Positions 1-7,431 of a stretch of DNA of 13,706 nt are shown in pieces; position 1 is the stretch's first letter, and each line of letters opens with the position of its first letter. This DNA is from a bacterium (GTDB taxonomy: Bacteria > Armatimonadota > Chthonomonadetes > Chthonomonadales > Chthonomonadaceae). Position numbers and translations under genes: made by a program. The stretch is from positions 1 to 13,706 of the forward strand of contig JAJZFK010000531.1 of the NCBI GenBank assembly GCA_021805405.1. Direction: 5' to 3'. The notes under the pieces are model-generated. The model made no database searches. It saw only the letters and a program-made list of their open reading frames with translations, and had not been told where the DNA came from.

Positions 1-427
1 TGGCATGGTCGTCTGGCTTAACTTTCTTAAATATGTGTTGAATGGTGCCGTCTGGGGCAATTATAAAGGTCGTTCTGTCGACTCCCATGTACTTCTTGCC
101 ATAGTTATTTTTCTCCACCCACACTCTGTCAGCTTCCGCAATCGCATGATCGTCATCGGCTAGCAGTTTGTACGGGAGGTCAAACTTGTCTGCAAATTTG
201 CCCTGATCTGTGACGGTGTCCGGGCTAATTCCGAAGATAACTGTATTCGCGTCAAATGACTGCAGTGTATCCCTAAAGCTACACGCCTCACGAGTGCAGC
301 CTGGGGTATCAGCCCGTGGGTAGAAGAAGAGAACGACAGTTTTCCCCCTAAACTCGCTAAGGTTCACAGGCACCTCGTTGTTGTCGTTGAGTGTGAATGG
401 CGGCGCAGGCTGTCCGATTTCTAGCAT
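1..427 (-). CDS. bcp: Thioredoxin-dependent peroxiredoxin, Bcp/PrxQ type (3' end outside window)
   Basis: This gene encodes a small cytosolic peroxidase that reduces H2O2 and organic hydroperoxides using thioredoxin. Reading in from position 427 gives 142 residues without a stop before the window edge; the family is usually about 150-160 residues, so only the last few are missing. The protein opens MLEIGQPAPPFTL and carries YPRADTPGCTREACSFRD, in which Cys44 is the peroxidatic cysteine and Cys49, five residues later, is the resolving cysteine of the atypical 2-Cys PrxQ/Bcp subgroup. The later segments GISPDT and MGVDRTTFIIAPDG are also typical. The ATG is set by an AAGGAG site six bases upstream (434-439). 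The gene is divergent from the MFS transporter gene across a 147-base gap. The family and subgroup assignment is firm. The symbol is given by family; no neighbour gives a more specific role. Confidence 0.95.
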   Translation of the reverse strand, partial: MLEIGQPAPPFTLNDNNEVPVNLSEFRGKTVVLFFYPRADTPGCTREACSFRDTLQSFDANTVIFGISPDTVTDQGKFADKFDLPYKLLADDDHAIAEADRVWVEKNNYGKKYMGVDRTTFIIAPDGTIQHIFKKVKPDDHA

Positions 428-433
428 TTATGG

Positions 434-439
434 CTCCTT
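434..439 (-). promoter_or_regulatory. Ribosome binding site of bcp
   Basis: On the minus strand this reads AAGGAG, six bases before the ATG at 427-425. It confirms the start of the peroxiredoxin gene. Confidence 0.8.
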
Positions 440-467
440 AAGTTTTACAGGCGCAAGCGCATGTAGA

Positions 468-482
468 TTAACTTTTAGTTAA
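468..482. promoter_or_regulatory. AT-rich inverted repeat in the bcp/MFS divergent promoter region
   Basis: TTAACT (468-473), a TTT spacer and AGTTAA (477-482) form a perfect 6-bp dyad in the gap between two divergent genes, about 41 bases upstream of the bcp start. The symmetry and position suit a dimeric-regulator operator, and a peroxide-responsive repressor would make sense for bcp. It does not match a PerR or Fur box that I recognise, and a dyad this short and AT-rich can arise by chance. The rest of the 428-574 gap shows only a possible TAAAAT -10-like box at 531-536 on the plus strand, without a good -35 partner. Confidence 0.3.
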
Positions 483-574
483 CGGGCCCAGCTATTTGAA
501 CCCACTCGATACTGTACCGGTTTTTAAAGGTAAAATGCTACGCACAGTTGTGTATGTAAGGGCCGTAATCACTA

Positions 575-3031
575 ATGCGTGTTGATGTTCGAAAACAGGG
601 CGAAGACCGCCAGATCCGTCCGGCTAACGCTCCACTTAGCAGGCTAGACGTACTTCGCGGGCTTAAATTTTCTGTATGGGATGGCGCGTTCGCCACCATA
701 TGGATTACTCTTACCTCTGGTGCTTTCATCACAGGCTTTGCGTTGTGGCTGGGAGCGGATAGTGTTGCGATTGGCCTGCTTACGGCAGTACCCACGCTTG
801 CCGCACTTGTACAGTTGTTATCATCGTATACTACCGAGGCTCTGCCGCAGCGCCGACCGTTTATCGTCCTCTATTCGCTAGCTGGCAGGTTGTTGTGGCT
901 CCCAATTCTGTTGTTGCCGTTCTTCTTTTCTCATAGCGTGTCGCTTACAATCTTTCTTGTGCTGTTTGCTGGCTCCAGTGTGCTAACGAGCCTTCCAATG
1001 CCCGCGTGGAGTTCCTGGATGTCGGACCTGGTTCCGGTTGGATACCGCGGTAGGTACTTTGGATATCGTAGTATGGTTGCTGGTATTACCGGTATGGTTA
1101 TTTCGCTTCCCGCGGCGTGGCTACTAGACGTTGCAGTGGAAACCGCTGGTTGGCAAAAGGTAGGATTTGCTCTCCTGTTCGGCACAGCCGTGGTAGGGGG
1201 CATCATATCAGGAGTTATGGTGTGGCTGCAACCAGAGCCGCCACGAATTCGCTCGGAGGAAGCAAGCAAGGCCCGACATGGCGGTTTGAGGTCCTACTTT
1301 GCAGCACCGTTCGCCGACGTAAAGTTTCGCCGCCTGCTCATGTTTAACGTAGTATTTGGAATTGGCCAGAACCTTGCGGCTCCGTTTTTTACTGTCTATG
1401 CGCTAAAGGTTCTCAACCTTAATTACCTCTGGATGCAGGTACTGGCGGCGGTTTTAGGCATTTCCGCGCTAATTTCCATGCCATTTTGGGGGTATCTTGC
1501 CGACAAGTTCGGGAACAAGCCGCTGCTAGCAATTGGTACTTGGGGGGTCCTGACGCTACCTATATCCTGGATCTTTACCGTTAGGGGTAATAATGCAGTT
1601 ATGGCAGCGTGGTTGCTCGAAATTAACATAGGTAGCGGAATATTTTGGGCTGTTGTGGGCCTGGCGCAATTCAACCTGTTAATTGGCTGTTGCAGCTCCG
1701 AGAATACGTCCGTCTATGTGGCGACCATGTCGGCAGTTACTGGTTTGCTCGCAGGTGTCGCCCCCCTTGTAGGTGGCTATCTCATGCACCTAATGGCCGG
1801 ACTTCACCTTGACATTCACGGCATCCATATTGGCAACTATCAGGTGCTGTTTCTACTCACAACGCTCATCAGGCTTTTTTCCCTTCCGCTGTTAAAAGGT
1901 GTACAAGATGTAGGATCGCAATCTGCAAGCGATGTACTAAAACAGCTTGGGCAGGCAAGGCCACGCAACTGGGGTCACATTCGTAAGCTGCAGAAACCAG
2001 CAGTGCAAACCGAGCGTCTCCGTGCAGCCGAAGCGCTTACCGAATCGCCTACTGCGCTTGCACTGGGTGAGCTCGTAAATGCTCTGCATGACCCTAGTCT
2101 GGAGGTTCGTGAGCAGGCAGCAAGAGCACTTGGAAATATCGGGAATCCATTAGCTGTAGAACCGCTTCTTGACGCAGCAGCCGATGAAGCCTCATCAATT
2201 ACAACAGAAGCAGCTATGGCATTGGGAGCTTTGGGAGATAAACGCGCTGTACCGCCGTTAGTGGCCTTGATGACGAGTGAGTCGCGTTCATTACGGCGTG
2301 CTGAATTACAAGCGATAGTAAGTGCGCTAGGCTGGCTTGGTGGTGAGGAAGCAGTTGGTGCGTTAATCAAGCAACTATCGCAACCAAACGATATCGGCAT
2401 GCAGGAGGACATCGTAGATGCTCTTGGGCGTACTGGCTCGGTGGATGCTGTTCAGGTACTTTTAGATTTATTAGATGCTTCACCCGCTAACCGCACAATT
2501 TGTGTTGCATGTGTGCGAGCGCTTGGTAAAATTGGATCACCAGCCGCACAGGATACCTTGGAGTCCGTGCTCAATTCTGCTGCCAGTGACCAGGTTATGG
2601 CAGCGGCAGCAGCCACTTCGCTGGCGCGAATCGACGACCGCGGCTCCATTCCACTGCTAGTAACCGCTCTTAACCGTGCTATAGCACCTATTAGCCGACG
2701 GCAGATTGCTCACTCTCTGGGGATCCTCGTAAATCATGGGGCCGCCGCATACAGACTCATTTCGGCTGCCGATATGGATAGGGATACCATGGTAGCGAAG
2801 ATGCTGAAAGAGGCCGGCAAAGCTCATTCCGGCGGAGCAACAGTCGCGCGTCACGCAGTGCAGGCTTATACTGCAGCAGATTATTCAGCTACCATTCGCT
2901 ATCTCAGCCAGATCCGCTCGCTAAAGCCAGCACACGACGATGAAAGCTTCTGGCAGTCGCTTTTAAATGTGGAGGGGGAAGTACCCTTGGAACTGGTGCT
3001 AGTAGCCCTGGCAGTGGTTACCGACGAATAA
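575..3031 (+). CDS. Major facilitator superfamily transporter with C-terminal HEAT-repeat domain
   Basis: The 818-residue product is an inner-membrane secondary transporter. Residues about 30-445 are a run of hydrophobic helices. The motif VPVGYRGRYFG (153-163) is typical of one MFS subgroup, and GYLADKFGNKP (306-316) is the motif-A-like loop of the second half. After a linker near 450-480 come roughly six HEAT/PBS-lyase-like helical repeats (about 484-715), with phrases such as VREQAARALGNIGNPLAVEPLL and VRALGKIGSPAAQDTLESVL, then about 100 less regular residues. Ordinary MFS carriers are 400-450 residues, so the tail nearly doubles the protein. HEAT repeats usually bind proteins, so the tail may be a cytosolic regulatory or docking module (inference). 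The start at 575 has only a weak AAGGG about 12 bases upstream. The gene converges on the GH99-like gene with 3 bases between stops. The substrate is unknown; sugars are a guess from the neighbouring operon. Confidence 0.88.
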   Translation: MRVDVRKQGEDRQIRPANAPLSRLDVLRGLKFSVWDGAFATIWITLTSGAFITGFALWLGADSVAIGLLTAVPTLAALVQLLSSYTTEALPQRRPFIVLYSLAGRLLWLPILLLPFFFSHSVSLTIFLVLFAGSSVLTSLPMPAWSSWMSDLVPVGYRGRYFGYRSMVAGITGMVISLPAAWLLDVAVETAGWQKVGFALLFGTAVVGGIISGVMVWLQPEPPRIRSEEASKARHGGLRSYFAAPFADVKFRRLLMFNVVFGIGQNLAAPFFTVYALKVLNLNYLWMQVLAAVLGISALISMPFWGYLADKFGNKPLLAIGTWGVLTLPISWIFTVRGNNAVMAAWLLEINIGSGIFWAVVGLAQFNLLIGCCSSENTSVYVATMSAVTGLLAGVAPLVGGYLMHLMAGLHLDIHGIHIGNYQVLFLLTTLIRLFSLPLLKGVQDVGSQSASDVLKQLGQARPRNWGHIRKLQKPAVQTERLRAAEALTESPTALALGELVNALHDPSLEVREQAARALGNIGNPLAVEPLLDAAADEASSITTEAAMALGALGDKRAVPPLVALMTSESRSLRRAELQAIVSALGWLGGEEAVGALIKQLSQPNDIGMQEDIVDALGRTGSVDAVQVLLDLLDASPANRTICVACVRALGKIGSPAAQDTLESVLNSAASDQVMAAAAATSLARIDDRGSIPLLVTALNRAIAPISRRQIAHSLGILVNHGAAAYRLISAADMDRDTMVAKMLKEAGKAHSGGATVARHAVQAYTAADYSATIRYLSQIRSLKPAHDDESFWQSLLNVEGEVPLELVLVALAVVTDE

Positions 3032-3034
3032 TCG

Positions 3035-5209
3035 TCACTTCGACACTACAAACCGAATATGAGCACTGGCAGGTGCTACCGTGACATGAGGTAGATCCTC
3101 GTGCATTCTCGATATCCCGAAATGACAAATGCAACCCGGTGCTAGTACTTCCAGTTCATGGGCACCCGGTGCAAGATGCCGTATGGGTACGGTAATTGTG
3201 GATGTTGCAGCAACAGTACCTAACCTGTGGCTATCTAAGTAAACCGTGAGCAGGTGGGGTGGCTTACCTATCCATGCTACGTTAACGCCTAGGGAGTGCT
3301 CGGTTGCGCTGACATTGGGGCGGCTGATGGCAAGAAGTGTACTCGTGGTATCGCGGCTAGTGTAGATTTCTACTGCTGCCCTCGTAAGGTTAAGGTACTT
3401 GTAACCCCATCCGCCCACGCTTCGAATTCCCGGCAGCTGCATCGATGTCGGTTCAATATCGTCCGAAAGTTCACGGTTGTACGTATCCACATATCGGTCG
3501 TGGTTTGTGCCATATCCGGCACCTACTGCCTGGCCCGCAAACTCATTCCATTGGTTCACAAGTAGAACGTCAGGCTTAGCTGATATGGCATCGGCCCATT
3601 GTGTGACGTATGTCCAACCGTTAAGCCTCCCATAGGTACCAGGAAGCGTCCAGCCATCTGGAGCGAAAAACGCTGGCGTAATCGTCATCGCTTCGGCTTG
3701 ACCTTCGCGCTTTGTAACGAGTGGATGCAGGCAGCCGTCCATCCACGACCAATACCCCAACCGTTCGTAGTGAACCACCTGATCTTGTGTCCACATCCAT
3801 CTCACCGTAAAATCTGAATCATCTAGTTGCTTCTGGTTTTTCTGATAAGTTGGACCAGATCCGTTTAATATCACCAAAAGTGGACGCCCAAGATAGCAGC
3901 TATACAACTTTTTGTATTGTACATTTTTTAGATAGCGACTCGTCAGATAGTGTATCTGCGCATTCTCGGCCGTGGTATTGTCGGGCAGTCCATTGACCCC
4001 TAAAAGAAAGAATATCCTTGGTACATGAAACCCTGCCCTGCGCATAGCGGCTGCTGTTTTAAATAATTCATCTGTGGAGTGTACTAGCTGGGCCACGCCC
4101 GGCGAAAGTTGAAATGCAGGCTGACCATTAAGGTTGTTGGACCAGTCCACCATAATGGAATTTATCCCGATGTAGTGGAGCCAAAGTAGGTGCTGGCGTA
4201 TAACATCGGGGTTATCCGAGGCATATTGCCCAATGACCGGAATAGCTTCTGCAGTATCCCATCGAGCATTTAGAGGAGTGAACCACGGCTCCCAGTCCAT
4301 CACTACAAGGCGGTGTTGCTCGGTCGCAAATGTCGGTGATTCCATGGGGCTATAGGTTCGCAGCACGATGCTTTTAGAGGTAAGCGCACCTGGAGTCAAG
4401 CGCGACCCCACGTAAAATGGACCAGACATCGCCGGCCATCCAACAAGTGTGGCTCCCCATGGCCCACTCCCAACATTTGCCTGAACCGTGACGATTGAGC
4501 GTGCATCGGTCTTTACGTCTGGCCAATTTTTGGGCTTGTTCTTCCAGCCGCTCCAATTTTGGTTGGTCTGCGTTAGTATCCTTGCGGTCGCACCGGTACC
4601 AGATTGAAGCATCGCAAGGACGCCACCTGGCCCTGTGTTGTTGTGAGCCTCCACGGCGATCGTGTTAATTCCCGGATGAATCAGTTTGCTAACGGTGATG
4701 CGAGCCACGGTGAAAAGGGAGTCGGTCTTCACCAGGACCGTGCTGTCGTTAATGGTGATTGTGCCACCATCATCGCACGTAACAAATAGTGTAGCGTCGT
4801 GAATACGGCGTCCCACTCGAAAGCTATGCTCCACGTAGACTGTCTGATCGCTTTTTGGTTGGCCCACCCAGATCCACTGTGTATCATGGTGTGAACCAAG
4901 GGGAACGGCCTGTGCGTTCAGCTTGACAGCACCCACCCACGGCAGCGGCAAACTGAAGGTCACCTTGCCGGCCCTTCCGGTTACACCACCGCTGCCCCAC
5001 CGCCTGCCGTTAATAAGAGGCCAAACCCGGTATTGCAAGTGCCCATTGCCAATACCGTGTACCGCTACTGTTGCCACTACGGAAGATCCTACGCGAACGC
5101 GAGAACGATTGGTAGTTATCGTCATAGTTGGTGATGCTAAACAGCGGGTGGCATTGCCCGTGAACAAGGTAGCTAGCAGTAGAGCATAGACTTTGCGTTG
5201 TGGTATCAA
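3035..5209 (-). CDS. Secreted multidomain protein with GH99-like/DUF5010-like TIM barrel
   Basis: The 724-residue product begins with a signal peptide (residues about 1-26, KVYALLLATLF core, likely cut after CLAS). Next come an Ig-like beta region (about 28-115) and a jelly-roll carbohydrate-binding-like fold (about 122-212, with LFVTCDDGGTITIND). A barrel domain (about 298-600) follows, and an Ig-like C-terminus (about 635-724) ends it. The barrel shows HLLWLHYIGINSIMVDWSNN (Asp355) and VLLVNQWNEFAGQ (Glu556). These resemble the acidic strand ends of GH99, GH71 and WbsX-like families, which act on mannan or other polysaccharides, but I cannot name the substrate or prove catalysis. The start is TTG, overlapping the upstream TGA as TTGA. 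It is preferred over the ATG at about residue 29 because that would remove the signal peptide. The ribosome site is weak (GAAGAAG), consistent with translational coupling. This is the last gene of the dacB operon. Confidence 0.62.
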   Translation of the reverse strand: MIPQRKVYALLLATLFTGNATRCLASPTMTITTNRSRVRVGSSVVATVAVHGIGNGHLQYRVWPLINGRRWGSGGVTGRAGKVTFSLPLPWVGAVKLNAQAVPLGSHHDTQWIWVGQPKSDQTVYVEHSFRVGRRIHDATLFVTCDDGGTITINDSTVLVKTDSLFTVARITVSKLIHPGINTIAVEAHNNTGPGGVLAMLQSGTGATARILTQTNQNWSGWKNKPKNWPDVKTDARSIVTVQANVGSGPWGATLVGWPAMSGPFYVGSRLTPGALTSKSIVLRTYSPMESPTFATEQHRLVVMDWEPWFTPLNARWDTAEAIPVIGQYASDNPDVIRQHLLWLHYIGINSIMVDWSNNLNGQPAFQLSPGVAQLVHSTDELFKTAAAMRRAGFHVPRIFFLLGVNGLPDNTTAENAQIHYLTSRYLKNVQYKKLYSCYLGRPLLVILNGSGPTYQKNQKQLDDSDFTVRWMWTQDQVVHYERLGYWSWMDGCLHPLVTKREGQAEAMTITPAFFAPDGWTLPGTYGRLNGWTYVTQWADAISAKPDVLLVNQWNEFAGQAVGAGYGTNHDRYVDTYNRELSDDIEPTSMQLPGIRSVGGWGYKYLNLTRAAVEIYTSRDTTSTLLAISRPNVSATEHSLGVNVAWIGKPPHLLTVYLDSHRLGTVAATSTITVPIRHLAPGAHELEVLAPGCICHFGISRMHEDLPHVTVAPASAHIRFVVSK

Positions 5210-6228
5210 CTGATTGCTTCTTCGGCAAGTGTGATTGATTTGCCTGTTTCAATAGACTCTATCGCAGCAAGGGCGATGCGTACAGCCTCCATTCCATCAT
5301 AAGGTGTGATGGATGGCGTAACGCCTGCTTCCAGACAGTCGATAAAGTGTTGAAGCTCTAATTGGTAGGGGTTAGCGCCTGTAGGGCTTTCCGGAACGGC
5401 CACACCACCAGAACTACTCTCGGTGGTTTCCATTGCTATGCGCAGCGGTGTTCCAGTGGGCTGATTGGCATTGTACTCCAGCAACCCACCATCTCCCGCT
5501 ATCTCCAGGGTAACCTTAAAGCCACCAGGATCACTCCAGGTGCCTTCCACATGGCCGATTACACCACTAACAAAACGAAGCGTAACAAGAGCGTAGTCTT
5601 TCTGCATGGCGTTGTGATGCGGTAGACCGCAGGCGAAAACACGTTCAACCGGCCCGAATGTCCATCGTAACCAGTCAAAATCATGGATGATAAGGTCTAG
5701 AACACAGCCCCCGCTCTTGCTGAAGTCTGTATACCAGTCGTTCCAGGCATGTGGCATTGGTCCACCTCGTCGTGTTCGTACGGAAGCCGGCTGACCAATA
5801 GCGCCCTGCTTAACCTGCTGGTTAGCCAACTTGAACTCGGGGAAAAACCGCACTACGTGGGCCACAAAGAGTGTTATACCCGCTTCGTTAACGGCGTCGA
5901 TCATTCGATTACAGTCCTGAAGTGTGCGCGCCATTGGTTTTTCCGTAGAGATGCCCTTTATCCCTAGGGCACTTGCCCTGGCTGCAGCCGCTACTACGTA
6001 GTCGACGTGCCAGGGTGTTGGGCAGCAGACGTCAACCACGTCCGGTTTAATCTCGCTCAACATCCTATCAAAGTCTGTGTAAGGGGTTGCGCCATAGCGC
6101 TCGGACAGGGCCGTTGCCGCCTCCAGGCGAATATCCATTACTCCACATAGGGTAGCATTGGGTATGGCAGAGTAACACCCAGCGTGCATAGACGCCATTC
6201 CACCTGCCCCTACAAGCGCGATACGCAT
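5206..6228 (-). CDS. Gfo/Idh/MocA-family NAD(P)-dependent oxidoreductase
   Basis: The product is a 340-residue cytosolic dehydrogenase of the glucose-fructose oxidoreductase / inositol dehydrogenase type, acting on sugars, polyols or their derivatives. The N-terminal Rossmann fold opens MRIALVGAGGMASMHAG with the GxGxxG-like dinucleotide loop. STEKPMA holds the signature EKP (residues 96-98, Lys97 catalytic), and GGCVLDLIIHDFDWLRW holds the conserved Asp178 and His182. An open frame runs further upstream to 6285, but the ATG at 6228 is chosen. It has AGGAG eight bases before it (6237-6241), and the family starts immediately before the GxGxxG strand. The gene lies 84 bases after the zinc dehydrogenase and overlaps the GH99-like start by four bases (TTGA). 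Pairing with an MDR dehydrogenase suggests consecutive oxidations or epimerisation of one sugar (inference). The substrate is unknown. Confidence 0.9.
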   Translation of the reverse strand: MRIALVGAGGMASMHAGCYSAIPNATLCGVMDIRLEAATALSERYGATPYTDFDRMLSEIKPDVVDVCCPTPWHVDYVVAAAARASALGIKGISTEKPMARTLQDCNRMIDAVNEAGITLFVAHVVRFFPEFKLANQQVKQGAIGQPASVRTRRGGPMPHAWNDWYTDFSKSGGCVLDLIIHDFDWLRWTFGPVERVFACGLPHHNAMQKDYALVTLRFVSGVIGHVEGTWSDPGGFKVTLEIAGDGGLLEYNANQPTGTPLRIAMETTESSSGGVAVPESPTGANPYQLELQHFIDCLEAGVTPSITPYDGMEAVRIALAAIESIETGKSITLAEEAIS

Positions 6229-6236
6229 ATCTGTTT

Positions 6237-6241
6237 CTCCT
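6237..6241 (-). promoter_or_regulatory. Ribosome binding site deciding the Gfo/Idh start
   Basis: On the minus strand this reads AGGAG, eight bases before the ATG at 6228-6226. It argues against the longer open frame that begins at 6285. Confidence 0.8.
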
Positions 6242-6312
6242 GATCTAACTGAGTTCAAAGGACAGCCCAAAAGTGATTGAGGCAATGTATTTGATGCTGA
6301 GAATCCTAGAGG

Positions 6313-7431
6313 TCATTCGCCCTGCGGAGTAATGACGGCTTTTACGACGCGCTGATGTTCAACATCATCCAGTGCCTGGGCTGCGTGCTGCAAGCTGTAC
6401 CGTTTAGTTATAAAGCTCTCCCAGTTGTGCACCCTGTTGAAACGCGCTAACACCTCCATGGCTCTGTAAACGTGCGAAAAGTCGGAACCCCAACAACCGT
6501 GAATCGTTAGATGCTTGCGATTAATGTGCAGATGAGGATTAATCGCGATGTCACCGTTGTTGGTGTATTGGCCGACGATAACGTACCTGCCATTATCGCG
6601 AACAAGTTCACATCCCTCTGGAACAGCGGCTGGGTTGCCGCTCGCTTCTATCACTATGTCGGGGCCATACCCTCCGGTTGCCTGTCGTACTGCGGAGAGT
6701 CGGTATTCAGAACTAGTCGAAGCAATATCCAGAGCCAAATCGGTTCCGAATCGCCCCGCTACTTCCAGGCGGGAGCGTGGGGACCCTATAATTCCAACCC
6801 AGCCCGCTCCACTAAGCAGAGCGAGTAGTGCAGCGTTAAGTCCAACTGGGCCGCTGCCCTGTACGAGCACCCTGTCACCCAGCTTTATCTGCGCCAGCTC
6901 AATTGCGTGAACAGCCGTAGGTAGTCCGCAGCCTGCGCCAATCCATGATGCAGGTGAAACGTCCGCCGGCAGTTGAAGTAGCATCGTACCGCGTCGTAGA
7001 AGTATGTACTCTGCCCAGCCCCCAGATAGACCGGGCGGCTCCTCCGCACCAACCGTAATACCATAGACTTTTCGTTTCGGGCATCGTGTGGAAGCTTTCC
7101 ATACGCTGCAGTACATGCACTTTCCGCAGGTACCGTAAACATCCAGGAAGGTTACGAGCTCACCTGTCGATACTGGCGTACCGTCTACATAGAAGAGTTG
7201 TCCACCAGTCTGCTCAACCCGCCCGACGCTAACATGACCAGGGATAAGCGGATAGGGGACCCCTGCAAGTCTTCCGTGAAAAAGGTGAACATCGGTACCA
7301 CAGACCTCGCTTGCAATGATACTTACAAGACACTCACCAGTTGACAATTTGGGTATACCATATTGCCTAACCTCTGGTGCTATGCCGGGTGCCGGAATTA
7401 CCGCAGCACTTACGAGGCCGCTTGAGTTCAC
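6313..7431 (-). CDS. Zinc-dependent alcohol/polyol dehydrogenase (MDR superfamily)
   Basis: The product is a 372-residue medium-chain dehydrogenase/reductase. Likely catalytic zinc ligands are Cys44 (in EVCGTD), His66 (in PGHVSVG) and Cys168 (in GAGCGLPTA). The structural zinc site is Cys102, Cys105, Cys108 and Cys117. The Rossmann loop is GSGPVG (192-197). The usual acidic residue after the second Rossmann strand, which favours NAD, is replaced by IGSPRSR, so NADP use is possible (inference). The normally conserved Glu of GHE is Val67. The start is GTG, fused to the dacB stop as GTGA. A GAAGGA site seven bases upstream (7439-7444), inside dacB, supports it. The family resembles sorbitol and threonine dehydrogenases; the substrate cannot be read from sequence. 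Together with the downstream Gfo/Idh enzyme it forms the cytosolic redox part of the operon. Confidence 0.9.
   Translation of the reverse strand: MNSSGLVSAAVIPAPGIAPEVRQYGIPKLSTGECLVSIIASEVCGTDVHLFHGRLAGVPYPLIPGHVSVGRVEQTGGQLFYVDGTPVSTGELVTFLDVYGTCGKCMYCSVWKASTRCPKRKVYGITVGAEEPPGLSGGWAEYILLRRGTMLLQLPADVSPASWIGAGCGLPTAVHAIELAQIKLGDRVLVQGSGPVGLNAALLALLSGAGWVGIIGSPRSRLEVAGRFGTDLALDIASTSSEYRLSAVRQATGGYGPDIVIEASGNPAAVPEGCELVRDNGRYVIVGQYTNNGDIAINPHLHINRKHLTIHGCWGSDFSHVYRAMEVLARFNRVHNWESFITKRYSLQHAAQALDDVEHQRVVKAVITPQGE

Noticed and set aside
1975..2412. 145-codon open frame on the minus strand opposite the HEAT repeats
   Set aside because: It is a Ser/Ala-rich shadow of the repetitive Ala/Leu-rich HEAT coding sequence, with no independent start signal.
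1984..2720. HEAT-repeat coding region considered as a DNA repeat array
   Set aside because: The similarity is at protein level only. The nucleotide units are diverged, so it is not a recent tandem duplication or a CRISPR-like array.
6229..6285. Longer start for the Gfo/Idh gene
   Set aside because: The extra 19 residues are unlike the family, and the ATG at 6228 has AGGAG at ideal spacing.
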